From the NCBI GenBank assembly GCA_963691705.1, contig OY829539.1, positions 43,967,656 through 44,031,655 of the forward strand: a stretch of DNA of 64,000 nt. The letters are read 5' to 3'. The stretch is from Viola odorata (taxonomy: Eukaryota; Streptophyta; Magnoliopsida; Malpighiales; Violaceae). The notes beneath the pieces were generated by a model. It was given only the letters and a program-made list of their open reading frames with translations, did no database searches and had not been told where the DNA came from. Below, piece by piece: positions 20,886-32,309 of the stretch; position 1 is the stretch's first letter; every line of letters begins with the position of its first letter. The translations under genes and the position numbers were made by a program.

Positions 20886-21436
20886 TCTCGGTGCAGGAGT
20901 TCTTCTTTTTACGGTGCATGCATCATGGGCATAAGGTCAATCTTGGGTACTGGGTAGCATCTGAATTGCATAATGTTCTTCCCAACAACCGTAACCCCGT
21001 GCTTGGCTCTTTAATCACCTCCCTTGCTGTTAAGAGTCGGTCTTTTGTGGTTGCCAGATGTGATTTGTATACCCCCATTGATTTTAAATTGCTTGATATT
21101 CGCACTCTTAATGGCATTGTTTACTTTCACTTGGTTGAGGATATTTTGCGTTTCAATGCAGGTTGCACTCAACCCAAGGACAGATTTTTTGGTACAAGAA
21201 TTAAAGGTAAGTTTCGGTTCCTAGACCTTGCTACTGATGACCCCCCAACGGTCACAGTCCCACTTCCTGCACTTGACGTTGCACGTCAAGGTCTTGCTGC
21301 TCAACACCCAAGTACTGAGTCTGCTCCCTCCGCGACCCAGCTGGAAATCACTGCACTGCTCCACTCCATTCTCTCCATCCTGGAGGCGCTTCCCGACGAG
21401 CTGGCACAGAGGCTGAGGCCTCCTGCCAGTCCGTGA
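20886..21436 (+). pseudogene. Athila1 env-like ORF, C-terminal part
   Basis: Open from the segment QEFFFLRCMHHGHKVNLGYW to the stop at 21434-21436. The MHHGHKVNLGYWVAS motif and later YFHLVEDI match Athila2 at 47120-47335 (MHNAHKLNLGYWIAS, YFHLEKGF). It continues with a Pro/Ala/Leu-rich tail and LHSILSILEALPDELAQRL, a possible amphipathic helix. No clear transmembrane segment or signal peptide is visible in this part. Confidence 0.6.
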
Positions 21437-23090
21437 TCTATCCACTTTGAACTCTATCTTGCCTTCGGGCACATTTGTACATTTTATTTCCGGGTGAACA
21501 CTTTTCCTTCTTCGGCTCTTAATTTCTTTTGTTTCCTTGATTGGTATGCCTTTGTGTGAGTCCCTTCTCCGTATTGAGGACAATGCGTTGCCTCAATGTG
21601 GTGGGGGGGGGGGGGGGGACACTTATGTGTTTATTTTGGGCTGATGTTTTGTGATTTTTAATTTTTAGACAAATATTTTCATGATCCACTGCATATAGAA
21701 TAATTTGATCATTCATCACACTATATTTAACATGCATAATCATTGCCTGCCTGCTCTTATGTCCGCATCAAGACCTAGACGCTTGTAGTCAATTGTACAT
21801 CCCTGTGAGCACTTTGAGCCTTCATGCCGATCTTCTTTATGTGTGATAATGCATAACTAGGTACTAGTTAGGTTTGCATAATATCCAGGGTATAGGCACC
21901 ATTAGACATAGGATAACAGTAAAATGACATTGGACTTTGCGCAATTCTCTTGTATTTCTTGCCATCTCCAATCAGCATGCCCTTGATATTGAACATTACC
22001 CCCACCCCCTACCCCCACCCTGTATTCTTACACTCTCTTAAGCCATTCAAGCCTCCTCTTTTTAACTCTTCCTTAGCTGGTGGATGGTATCCATCGATGG
22101 TTACCGTCGGGGTTAAAGACAGTGGATTTAAAATGGCCTAAGTGTGGGGGAGCTTCATACCCATACAGAAATGTCAAGGCCTTGCTGGGGAAGATAGAAG
22201 AAAAGTGAGATGAAAGACTATTGCACCAGAACAAAAAAAGAAAAAGGAAAGAACAGATGAAAAAGTTTGTGCTTGCCCTGTTGCTGCTTGTATTGTATAT
22301 CAAAAAAAAACTAAATAAAGGTGTTCAAAGAACACAAATAAAAGTAGAAGCAAGCATATAAATAGTAGTAAGAGTCACCTATACTGATCCAAAGAAGAAA
22401 CCCCTCAGCAGAAGAAGAGGAAATTGAGTTTCAAGCCCTTGTTGTCGCCGGTTGACGGATACCGTTCGCCGAATTCTCTTCTATCTTGCTAAGGAATCCT
22501 TTCTGTCCTCGAGTCTTTCTCTTTTTTATTTCTATCTTCTTATCTTCCTTCTTCTTCTTATTTCGCCACCCTTTTCTCCATCTCCCTCGTACCCTATCCA
22601 TTAGCCTTTTCTTGCAAAGTCCTTTTAATTATTAGAATGCCCATACATGTGTACTTTCACTCGGATTGACATTGCAAATCTGACCCTTGTGCTATGTTTA
22701 TTTGCATTCCTTTGAGTGTTAAACACCTAGCCCTAGTTCTAAGTGTGAGTGTATATACTTTATCTTGTGAGGACTACTTTTAGTTGGATTGGTGCGGGAA
22801 AGTCTTGTCCTTGGGGTCGTTACTCCTTGGCCATGATGCAGATGCTTCCCTAGGCATGCATTGTGTACTGTTATATGGAGTGTGTGAATGGTAGGTTTTC
22901 TTATCTCTTGGATTGATTGTGTGTGTTATGGACAGGGGGGTTGTTTTTATTATAATGCTCGAGGGCGGGCATTGGGGTAGTATGGGGGAATTTGATAGTG
23001 TATATTTTATGCATGTTTTCATCTCTTGTTCTAGTCCACTTTTGATCATTATGCTATTGATTTGCCCCTATTTCTCTCCTTTTTGCAGAT
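21437..23090 (+). other. Athila1 3' non-coding region
   Basis: No gene. A run of 16 G lies at 21603-21618 and AAGTGTGGGGGAG near 22140, both of the T/G-rich kind that follows Athila ORFs. Blocks 21750-21940 and 22610-22860 are shared with the interior of element B. A-rich runs occur at 22229-22320. Confidence 0.65.
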
Positions 23091-24062
23091 TTGGACTTAG
23101 AGAAGAGAATTGATAGAAATACACACTTTCGGCCAGATTTTGAAGGATACTAAGCGTCGAGGCCTCGCCGCTGGTTGTTCGTAGAAGCTGAGGAGTTCAT
23201 GACAGAAAAGGAAACTCACAGAAAAGGAAATCCGACAGATTTGCCAACTTCCCTAGTATATCTCTAGCTCAGCAACAACGATAATTGAGGAAACCTAGTT
23301 CTATTAAACTTAGGACTTTATTTGTATTTACTATAAATACTTTAGTTAATTAGGGCTTTGAATCATCTTCTTCCACTTTCGGATTTTTTCACTCCATACT
23401 TCCGCCTCCAGCGCCATCTCCAGCTTTATAATAATCCCAGAGCTTTAGCTCCGACTGGTATTAAGCTGCAATTCTGCAGCGTTTCTTTCCACCTTTTTTA
23501 TGCGATTCATCTCTTTTCATTATTTCATTTATTTAATTTATAGCATGAGCAGCTAAATCTTTTTTTCTTAATAAAGGTCATTAAAGGTTGCATAGGTTAA
23601 TTGTGAGGTCTAATCAAGTTAATAAATCCCTATGTTTGTATTTGCTTGTTTATCAATTGCTTGTCAATTTATCTAGGAACGGTTAGAGGTCCGGCCAACT
23701 AATAATTGAACCTAGGTAATTACCGGCATCTTTGTAGTAATAACTAATATGAGGCTACATAGTAGAGTAGGCAACTAGATCAGGTTGTTGGTCCAATCTA
23801 ACTAGGGTAAATAACCAATTAGGGTAGTGCCTCGAACGTACTGAGTGTCTCGCCTTAGATGTGTCTTTCCTCCTCTTCATGGGCATCTGAGTATTGCCCC
23901 AATAAATGTACCTTGGAGGACAACGAATTGTCAAGGTTACCTTGGGGTAACTTCTCTTACGAAGGAAAGCAAGGGACCTAAACGTACCTGGACCCCATAG
24001 CACACCAATGAGCTAGGAATAGAATATCTTTGCACCAATGACCGACTAACCTCATACTTGTT
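23091..24062 (+). repeat. Probable Athila1 3' LTR (boundaries unresolved)
   Basis: Contains TATAAATAC near 23331, then a leader-like stretch and AGGTCCGGCCAACTAATAAT near 23687, which parallels AAGTCCGGCCAACCTCGG near 49502 in Athila2. I could not find matching TG/CA ends or a second copy of this LTR, so the borders are approximate. Replaced by minus-strand Tat integrase sequence at about 24063. Confidence 0.45.
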
Positions 24063-24715
24063 CCCTCTAGATTTTTCTTGATGCCATTCAAAAGGGTCCT
24101 ATTGGTTACTTCTGTCTATCCGTTAGTCTGTGGATGCGCCACGGAAGAAAATCTCTGCTCAATTCTCAACTCTTGACATTTCCTCTTAAATAGGGCACTT
24201 GTAAATTTAGAGTCGTTGTCACTAAGGATCCGTGGTACGCCGAATCTCATGATAATGTAATGCAAAATGAAGTGGCAGGCTTTATCAGCTGTTATTTTAG
24301 GTGTGGCTATTGCTTCAACCCATTTGGTGAAGTAATCCATGGCCACTAGGATAAATTTTAGTTGTGAACGAGCTTCAGGAAAGGGTTCCAGTATATCTAT
24401 CCCCCACATAGCAAACGGACAAGGGCTCACCATTGTCGTTATCTCTATAGCTGGCTGCCTTGGGATCCTTGCAAACTCTTGATATTTGTCACAAGTTCTG
24501 ACAAAACGGTTACGATATTTCCTGATGGTTGGCCAATAATACCCTATTCGTAAAACCTGTGTTGCCATAGTACTACCGGACACGTGCATCCCATAAACAC
24601 CTTCATGAATTTCTCGAAGGACGTACCAGCCTTCATTTTCTGATATATATATATCGTAGCTGGATGTGAAAAGCAATATCGGATAAGTTCTCCCTCGTGG
24701 AGAGAGCACCTATTA
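24063..24715 (-). pseudogene. E4 integrase fragment (Tat lineage)
   Basis: Minus-strand integrase with HHCC region (YVLREIHEGVYGMH, CDKYQEF, in which the last zinc Cys is Tyr), WGIDILEPFPEARSQLKF with the first catalytic Asp, FGVPRILSDNDSKFTS in which the usual SDNGTQF is altered and one residue is missing before it, and SSVAHPQTNG. Reading is lost after NLEG at the left border. Closest relatives here are E1 and E2, but E4 is far more diverged. Continues on the other side of the solo LTR at 26389. Confidence 0.8.
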
Positions 24716-24720
24716 GCCAT
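24716..24720 (+). repeat. Target-site duplication GCCAT (left copy)
   Basis: GCCAT at 24716-24720 and again at 26384-26388 bracket the LTR-like insertion precisely. Confidence 0.85.
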
Positions 24721-26383
24721 TGATGGGTGTCAAATCCATCAAAAATAAATACAACTTATCAATACCTGTAAAAGATTGCAAATAGTGGTAAGAGGATCGA
24801 TCCATAGAGAATGGTTAGACTTGAAATAAGATAAAAGACCAGATTAAATCACTTAGCTGAATGGGGGTTTGTTTTAAACTAAAGAAAGAAAAATAATAAA
24901 CCAAATAAACAGTCTTGGCCAAGAACGGGATTCTTGGTCAAGACGGGAATTAAATATATGTGGCTAATTCCTAGTTGAGGCTTGGCAAGTAATGAGATAT
25001 GAGTTGCAATCATGGATACAAGGGTATTCATCTTCAATCTATAGAGTTGCTATAGGATCAAGGTACGTTTATGACCCTTGCTTCCCTCCTGCATCAACAC
25101 AACCTCAGGTACGCTTAGAGATGATGCCTTACCAATCAGCACCTTCTGGATTAAAGGGTTTACCGAGTTGGCAGATGAGCGAATAGGGGAAGACAACTCC
25201 AGACTAGTATCCTTGGGTGTCAGTCGGGACTGGATCTGATTAAACTTTCCCCCTACCATTTCCTGGATACACCCAGTAGCACCTAGGAGTCTACTTCGAT
25301 CCTCTTGGTCGATAATCCACAACCAAGAAGAATGATTGTTGCGTGATCTGTTAAATTCTAGATTAGCTACTTCCAAAACCAAGCAGAAAACACATTAAGA
25401 ATAATCACGAGATCAATTAAATGCAGATTGAAAGAATAATAAGATCAGTTAGGTCTCATGCACACTCAAACTCATGCTTTCAATGCCTCTACTAAGAACA
25501 AGAAAGACTAGTTAGAACGAAACAAGAGAAATAATGAAAATGATAAAATTATATAATATATAAATCTCAAGTTCAAAACTAAGGAAAAGAGAAGAAGAGA
25601 GTGGTTACTGCTGTCCCTCCTTGGTTGTTTTCCTTCTTCACAATGGAGCCAAGTGCTTCTATTTATACTAAGCACTAGGCACACAAAACCCTAATTCTAA
25701 GAAGGTAAGAGTTCTATTTAGGAAACTAATTCCAATCCCAGAAATATCTTAAATAAAATATCTAATAATATCAATGAGAGGTTCTGGAATGATAGTGGAG
25801 TGATCCGCACAGTTGGGCTCTCCATTGGGCCGAGTCTCCAAGTTGTAATGCACTGGCCGCGTCACTCTGTGCACGAAAATGTCAGACTTGATAACTTTTG
25901 ATTCGCTCGTCCAAATGAGCTAAAATCTGTCTCAAATGAAAGATAACATCCAAAAGAGTCAGGAACAACCTCTTCCTTCTTGGTCAGGGTCTCACATAGC
26001 CTAAACGGCTCAGTCAAAGTTGCCTGACGCGTGTCAGAGTCCTAGTCGAAGTAGGACTCCGTCAGCGGAAATGTCACCTTGGCTTTTATGATGATACACT
26101 TGCCCAAATGGCTTAAAATTTAGACCAGAGCTATCTAACACATTGGGATTTCCAGTCGTATCTTTACTTCCCTATTTGGATGCCTCCTTCATCGAAAGAT
26201 TCAGTCCATTCTGCCCATATCCATTTTTGTCCAGAATTTGACTCTATTTAGCTTCTTCTTTGCTCAATTCCTCCCCAGATCGGTTCCATGCAATTGTCAT
26301 GGAATTAAACTGAAATCAATAGAATTACCATTCAATAATGCATAAGAATAAGTGGTAAAACCACTACAAATTAGGCTCAATCA
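24721..26383 (-). repeat. Solo LTR D (1663 bp) in E4
   Basis: Plus-strand ends TGATGGGTGTC and GGCTCAATCA (TG...CA) with a 5-bp duplication GCCAT. No PBS, purine tract or coding domain inside, so a solo LTR is the simplest reading. On the minus strand TATAAATAGAAGC near 25660 followed by C/T-rich DNA suggests a promoter reading leftward, hence the strand. No other copy occurs in this window, so the family is unknown. Confidence 0.75.
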
Positions 26384-26388
26384 GCCAT

Positions 26389-27445
26389 CTTCAAGATTTT
26401 GTTCTTTTCTACAATGTCATCCGGTAGCGTCCCTTTCTTCAAATATTTGATTATCGGTAACCTCTAGTCGCCAGCCTCTTCTTCTACACACAACATAGTT
26501 TGATCCTCCATGAATGAGTGATTAACTATTTCCTCCACTGTTATGTTCATAGGGATGATTATTAGGCTATCGGCGACCATTTTAGCCACTTCATCAGCTT
26601 CAGCATTTTCTTCTCTAGGGATATGCTCTATATGTATTTGAATACCGTTAGCCTTGATCTCTGCTAACTCTTTGTGAACCTTTTCCACATATTAACGCAT
26701 CGTTGGGCATTTTGTTTGATATTGACCATTTACTTGATCCACTATCAACTTTGAATCCCCGTAAATGATGATGTGAGATCCTTCAACTCTCATTCTTTGT
26801 GTATCCCATAAAGGCTCAATTGTTTCCTAAACACAGACCAGCCAGTAATGCCTCATATTCTGCAGCGTTATTTGTCATAGGCTTAAGTATTCTGACAGTA
26901 TACCTCATTTTGATCCCATTTGGCCCCGAAATGATGATACCTGCTCCTATCGATTCCTAGTTCTTTGCTCCATCTATGTTGATGAGCCATTTGTCTCCGT
27001 AGACTGACGGATACGGGAGATCAACTTCTTGCAGATCCTTTTCTGATACAAATTCTTGAACAAAAGTACACTCGACAATGAAGTCTGTTATGGCTTGTGC
27101 TTTGATGGAAGGCCTTGATTGATATTGCAATCCATACTGCTCCAGCTCTATTCCCTAGGCAACCATCTGCCCAAAAGTTTCTGGTTTCCCCAAAATTCTC
27201 CTCAAGCGCTGGTTAGTTAACACTACCATGGGATGAGCCTGGAAGAATCTTGTCATCTTCCGCGTTGCCTGTATCAAAGCGAATGCAACTTTTTCTATCC
27301 GACAATATCGGAGCTCGGCATCCTTCAGAATCTTTCTGATGAAATATATCTATCTATGCACATCGTCTTCATCCTGCACTAGCACGACACTTACTATTTC
27401 ATCAACTACCCCAAATAAAGGAACAAGTATCTATATTTTCTGGCC
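26389..27445 (-). pseudogene. E4 RT end, RNase H and second RNase H fragment
   Basis: Minus-strand Tat pol. From the right: RT/RNase H region with YFIRKILKDAELRYCRIEKVA, TRKMTRFFQAHP and LEQYGLQYQSRPSIKAQ, then the second (archaeal-like) RNase H with WLINIDGAKN and NNAAEYEALLAGL, then HIPREENAEADEVAKMVA near 26570-26640 and the linker to integrase. Several stops and a frameshift are present. The dual RNase H is the hallmark of the Tat lineage. Right border about 27445, where chromovirus-like sequence begins; fingers and palm of RT are missing. Confidence 0.8.
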
Positions 27446-29425
27446 GTGTCAAAAGAAAATCGGATGTCAAACCCTCAAGAATCTTAATACAAGATTTTAC
27501 GAGATGGTGGGTGGAAGAAGGAAGGTCTCGGTCAATTTGAGGGCTAAAGCCAAGACGTCTAATGAAGGGGTTTTGAGCGAGCGTTTAGTCCAAAATGCTA
27601 ATATTATTAGCACCCCGAGCTCTCACGCATTTGGTATGTAACGGTTAGGTAATAAAAATAAGATTTCCTTATAATTTCTAGCCGAGAGGAATGAAAATAA
27701 AGAGGGAGTTGTACCAAGGTGCACATGTGAGTCGAGGGTTGCAAAGGCAAACCCTAGGCATACGCCATAGCATAAAACCCTAATGCACGTTGCGGTGTCC
27801 GAGAACCCAGCACCTTGTACACGACCAGCCGAGGAGGCCGAGAGTACTAGAGCACTTGTCATCAGGTGTAATTTTAGTGTGCAAGGAAAGGTAGAAGTGG
27901 ATGAGAAGGAGCAAAGAGGAGGTTTGTTTCATACTCGTTGTCTAGTTGCTAAAATAATGTGTTCATTGATTATTAACAATGAGAGTTACGCGAATTGTGA
28001 GAGCACTTTATTAGTGCACAAGTTGAGCCTTCCCACTTTGAAGCATCCGAAACCCTACCTATTGCAATGGACGACCGTCGGAAGAAGATTGAAGGTGACT
28101 AAACAAGTTTTAGTCGCATTTTCCATTGGCAATTACAAGGATGAGACCCTTTGTAATGTGGTGCCTACGCAATCAAGTCACATACTACTTGGTCGACCAT
28201 GGCAGTATGATAGAGAGGTCAATCATGAAGGAAAGAGAAATCACTGCAAGTTAGTGAAAATGGCCGAAAGTTCACTCTAGTGCCATTGACACCCCTCCAA
28301 GTCCCTGAAGATCAAAAGTGGCTTGTGAAGACTTATGCCGAGCATGAAAACACAAGGAAAAGAAAGGAAAAAGAGAGAAGAGATGAGTGTCAAAAAGAGA
28401 GAGGGAATTGGCGAGCAAAGCAGCCCCTATGAAAAGAGTAAGCATGGGAAGAGAGATAGAGAGAAAAACAACTCACATGAAAATAGAGAGCATGTGGAGA
28501 GAAATTGTGACGCATGAAAAGAGTGAGCATGTGAGAGGAAAACACATGAATGAAAAGAGTGAGCAATCAGAGGGTCGCATTTATAGAAAAGGAGAGATAT
28601 GTGTTGTCAGAGGGAAAGAAGTGAGGGGCGCACCTCAAAATCTTTCAATTTTTGGCCAATGCGTTTTAGCGCTTCTAACCCTAACCCATTCATTTTCTCT
28701 TCTATTGGTGTTTCTTCTCATGTGCAGGAAAATAATGAATTATTCCCAGAGAAGAAGTCTCACACCTTGCTACCAAGAGGACGAAAAGAGTGTCGCTCGC
28801 TAATGAAGATAGGGTTGGTTAACCCTAACCGCCAAGGTAATGAATTATGGAGGAGGTCAAGCACGAAGATGCTAGGTTGGACATCATGCCAACCAATATT
28901 TGGAGTTTCCAACAATGTGGATAAAAGGACGTATGGTTCCTTATAGCATGTCTTGGTTTGTAAGTATGAGTTTGCATTGGAGGAAAATCTTTCGTTTATT
29001 TTGTCTACTTATAGACTTTCTACGCATGCTACTTTTGATTTGTTGGTAAAACTTCTGGATGGCAGCAAAGAGACCAAGATGGTACGGGTAGCCCATGGAC
29101 AAGCCGAGCGCTATGATGTGCGCTTGACTGTCAATATGGCATTTTTGAGAAATCATGGAAGGATGAACGAATCCTTCAAGTTATGTACTTGGGTTTGGCA
29201 GTGCTTACACCGGAAATGGTCCCCAATCTAAGTTCAAGCGGATATGATAGCTTGGAGCGACAATCCTACCCAACGTGTTGTCATGTTCAATGACATCACC
29301 ACCGAGTTGAATTTATGAGGTTGGTATGGTTCAATTCGTGCTTATTTTGATGTTACTAACTTAGTTTGGTTGGTTGTAGGTGAGGATTATGATTCGAGGA
29401 TGAATCCTTTCGAAGCGGGAGGGAA
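27446..29425 (+). pseudogene. Chromovirus-like element C, protease remnant and 3' region
   Basis: Frame 27783-28280 has a gypsy aspartic protease: LSLPTLKHPKPYLLQW, VTKQVLVAFSIGNYKDETLCNVV and HILLGRPWQYDREV. The catalytic loop, normally (I/V)DGGS-like, reads INNESYAN, so the catalytic Asp is Asn and the enzyme would be inactive. A K/E/R-rich stretch (about 28330-28600) follows, as often seen after protease in these elements. RT, RNase H and integrase are absent: only about 1.1 kb separates protease from the 3' LTR, indicating a large deletion or a defective derivative. Ends with a purine tract (CGAAGCGGGAGGGAA, 29411-29425). The 5' LTR is not found. Confidence 0.7.
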
Positions 29426-30656
29426 TGATACGATCCTGACCCCATCGCATGCACTCGCTGAGCCAACCGTGCCATTACCAACACCAACGTCGAGTGCCAT
29501 GGACTAGGGACTTCAAGAGAGGTTAATTTAGCCTCTATGTATGGAGATGCAGTGAGAGACACTGTTGGACAAAGCTAATAAATGCTATATGGCTCGAAGA
29601 CTAGTATCACTACTAGCCTCATCGCATACACGCACAGCGCCTGTAGAACCAAGTGGACTAAGGCATCGGGCCAAGAGAGTGGATCTCCTTGAGAGGTTAA
29701 TACAACTTCTATACAAGGAGTAGGTGCAAGAGGAGACACTGTGCGTCAAAGGACGCATCAGGAATGTCTAGCCAAGCCATTTAATGGAAAAGAGGCTCAG
29801 ACCAAGGATCTATGAGCCTCACTGGACAGTTGAGGTGTTAGTTGCGTCAGGACCAATTTTGGAGACGTTTGCATGTCTAGATCATCAGATGGTCGATGGT
29901 GGCATTCTCGCACACAAGAAGTCGACGCGCAGACATAATAGAAGACTTGGAGCCGGTCTAGATTCAAAAATTCAGACGCAAGCGATCGACCTTGTTTCCT
30001 ACATCTTAGGATGTTGGCAAACATTGGACCAACTTTCAGCCCAAACGTACGAGCCAATTGTGCGTTAGCCCGAGTTGACATTATCGCTAGCAGAGAGAGC
30101 ACAAGGCGACATCCTACTTAGGATGAGAGCCCATGTTAAGGCCCAACCATGAAGGAAACCTCTTGAAGCTTCTGGAACTTATTTAGTTATATTTATTATT
30201 TATTTTAATTAGTAGATAGAGTTATTTTGCGATTAGAACTCCTAGCTCTATTCCGAGTAGGAGTTACAATTAGCGCCTATTTAAGGGGCCACTTGGCTCA
30301 TTGTTAAGGAGACCCTTTTGATTAAATTGATTATTGAGGCTTTGTCTTGGGAGTATTTACTTTGTTGTTCTTTGCAAACCATGTTCCAATTCTCAGTCCC
30401 GAAGGGTAGGGTTGCTTGCAGGTAAAACACGAAACTTCGATCCCATTGATCGTTTACCTTAGGTTGATATTCACGGGTTGAATATAGGTCTAATATCGAT
30501 CAAGAACCTCACTGGAAATTGACTAGGTTGGATAACATAGGTTGTTATCAGGTCTAGGCTTGTACTCGTGAGCCTCTATCCAATTTCCGCGCAATTCTCA
30601 AACCTTTGAACTAGATCGACAACTCAAATCAAGCCTATGCAACTAGGATCGTATCA
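29426..30656 (+). repeat. Element C 3' LTR (1231 bp)
   Basis: TGATACGATCCTGACCCC... to GCAACTAGGATCGTATCA. Directly preceded by a purine tract, so this is a 3' LTR and not a solo LTR. Homologous to 17416-18761 and, inverted, to 15868-16773. Promoter-like TATTTAAGG near 30276. Confidence 0.85.
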
Positions 30657-30834
30657 TAATCTAGGTCTAAGAATCCAATCAATAACCTCACTTGCATCAA
30701 CTAGGCCACTTCTCCCAGGTGTGAGTCAAGATCTATGCTTGTACTCGTGAACATTTATCTTTCGCACAATCCAAACCTTTAAACTAGATCCAAAAGTGGC
30801 GACATACGCACCTTAGGCAACTAGGATTGTATCA
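30657..30834 (+). repeat. Extra LTR tail (C family)
   Basis: 178 bp starting right after the CA end of the preceding LTR and homologous to its last ~200 bp (AACCTCACTTGCATCAACTAGG, CTTGTACTCGTGA, CTTAGGCAACTAGGATTGTA then TCA). It is the 3' end of another LTR, joined head-to-tail without its 5' part; the flanks show no duplication that would make it a simple nested insertion. Confidence 0.7.
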
Positions 30835-31549
30835 CTAAGGTGGACCCGCGGGCAAAGCGCTAGACTAGGAGCCGAGCTGAGATGAATTCCATGCCCGCTC
30901 CTTCAAAAGCCCTCATCGATAAAAAAAAGAAAAGAAAAATGGTTGAGCGGGTACAGGAAGAAGCGGAGGCTGAGAAGGAAACAGCAGATGAGACTAAGGA
31001 GAGACTAGAGAAAGAAAGAGCCAAAGCAGCGGTTGAGAAAGAAGGAGAGGAAGTCGAGACGGCAGGAGGAAAAGAAGCCGAGTAAGAAGCGGTTGCAGCT
31101 GAGAAAGAAGGAGTTGTAGAGCTAAAGGAGGAGATGTATACTACAGCTCCTCCCTCTAAGAGAAGAAAGACGTTGGCCAATCGAGCAGAGCCATGAAGAA
31201 AGCCAAGAAGACTCCTCATGCACCGAAAGCAAAAATACAAGTGCATAGAGGCAGTCCTTCTACCCATAAATGAGCAAAGATACACATGGAGCAGCAGGGA
31301 TCCATCAGAACCAAGTCTCGAGCCAAGACTAGCAGGCATCTATCATAGGTAACTCCTGACTTAGAATTTTTAAATGGGTGGCTACATTTTGATAATATAG
31401 AGCAACTTGAAAAGCTTGTATTGAAGCACAAGTCACCTGTCCCAGCCTACGCCCAGCTCGACTTTGAGCTATTAGACAATCTAGGTCTAAGCACCCGGGT
31501 CAGGACACTCGTTAAGAACATAGGTTGGGAACCCCTTTTCTTTATAGAC
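30835..31549 (+). pseudogene. Athila2 env-like ORF, first part
   Basis: Contains MNSMPAPSKALIDKKKKRK and a long Glu/Lys/Ala-rich coiled-coil-like stretch (30882-31085, possibly to 31190), then, in shifted frames, WLHFDNIEQLEKLVLKHK and FELLDNLGLSTRVRTLVK, NIGWEPLFFID. The last motif is typical of Athila third ORFs. The reading is cut at codon level by E1 and resumes at 46692 (QPYYL). Frameshifts and stops make it non-functional. Upstream pol is gone, replaced by the LTR tail at 30834. Confidence 0.65.
31545..31549 (+). repeat. E1 target-site duplication TAGAC (left copy)
   Basis: TAGAC at 31545-31549 and 46687-46691. Deleting E1 plus one copy restores the Athila env-like reading across the junction. 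Confidence 0.93.
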
Positions 31550-32110
31550 TAATAAGAATTTGTCTTCTGCCGAAGCATATATGGAGAAATTGGTCCTCTC
31601 AGATCAGTGCCCACGGCGGTCCGTAGTACCTGCAATACGCCGGAGGGGGTCTCCGGCGGAAACACTCCGATGCTAAAGTCAGTATGTGTAGTGAATTTGG
31701 CAGAGCTTGGGCCAGTAATTCGTGCTTACCTTCCTCCTTTGTGGGGGACGTATTTATAGATGAAAGAAGCGATTCCGCGCGAGTAAGTTTGCTAGGGAGC
31801 AACCGGTCCCGTCAGGGGCAGGGGTTTGCCCATGTTGTGATATACCGTCAGGGCCGTGCGTGGAGACATGGTTGTTACCCAGGCGAGGTAACGGTTGGTG
31901 CGTTTCCCTTGGGGTGGGATGGCACCTCTGGTTGTCCAGAAGGTGGATGTGGGGACCCCCCCCCTTCGTGATGTCAGCTCTCCTAGCGTTAGCCTCTTAA
32001 CGGGGGAGATGACAGCCTCGACCCTACCGTGGAGGTAGGAACAGTGGTTCCGATCTTTCCATGCGGGATAAGAGACGGAAATACCCTTGCCGTTAGGTGG
32101 ATTGTTATCA
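31550..32110 (-). repeat. E1 3' LTR (561 bp)
   Basis: TAATAAGAATTTGTC (TG end mutated to TA) ... GGATTGTTATCA. TATTTATAGATG near 31749 is TATA-like on the plus strand. About 97% identical by eye to 46125-46686, including a C-run length difference near 31960. Confidence 0.92.
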
Positions 32111-32112
32111 TA

Positions 32113-32134
32113 AGCCCAACTGAAAATGAGCCCG
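32113..32134 (+). repeat. 22-nt motif copy 1 beside E1 3' LTR
   Basis: AGCCCAACTGAAAATGAGCC then CG, two bases from the LTR edge, where the plus-strand primer of the minus-strand element should lie. Repeated exactly at 32855-32876, so the two copies flank antisense gene a. E2 has the same arrangement at 50328-50349 and 51834-51850. Confidence 0.8.
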
Positions 32135-32241
32135 AGTGTTTACCAAGGGCTATCGCCTCTTCTTCATGTGTTAGTTCTCTTCGTACCGGAGCGGTTCTTT
32201 GTCAGGAAACGAGTTGACCCTGACTATACTTGTCCAGGAGC

Positions 32242-32249
32242 TATAAATT
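32242..32249 (+). promoter_or_regulatory. TATA box, E1 antisense gene a
   Basis: TATAAATT 61 bp upstream of the ATG at 32310; E2 has TATAAATC 49 bp upstream of its gene a ATG. Both sit after GAG/GAGCC-like sequence and before a C/T-rich leader. Confidence 0.65.
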
Positions 32250-32309
32250 GAAGCTTCTTTTTATGCGAATTTCTCCACACCTTTTCATCCTTTCTTTCCA
32301 CCTTTCACT

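Noticed and set aside
30860..31339. Minus-strand Ser/Phe-rich frame of 159 codons
   Set aside because: Shadow of the Glu/Lys/Ala-rich coding stretch of the Athila2 env-like ORF on the plus strand.
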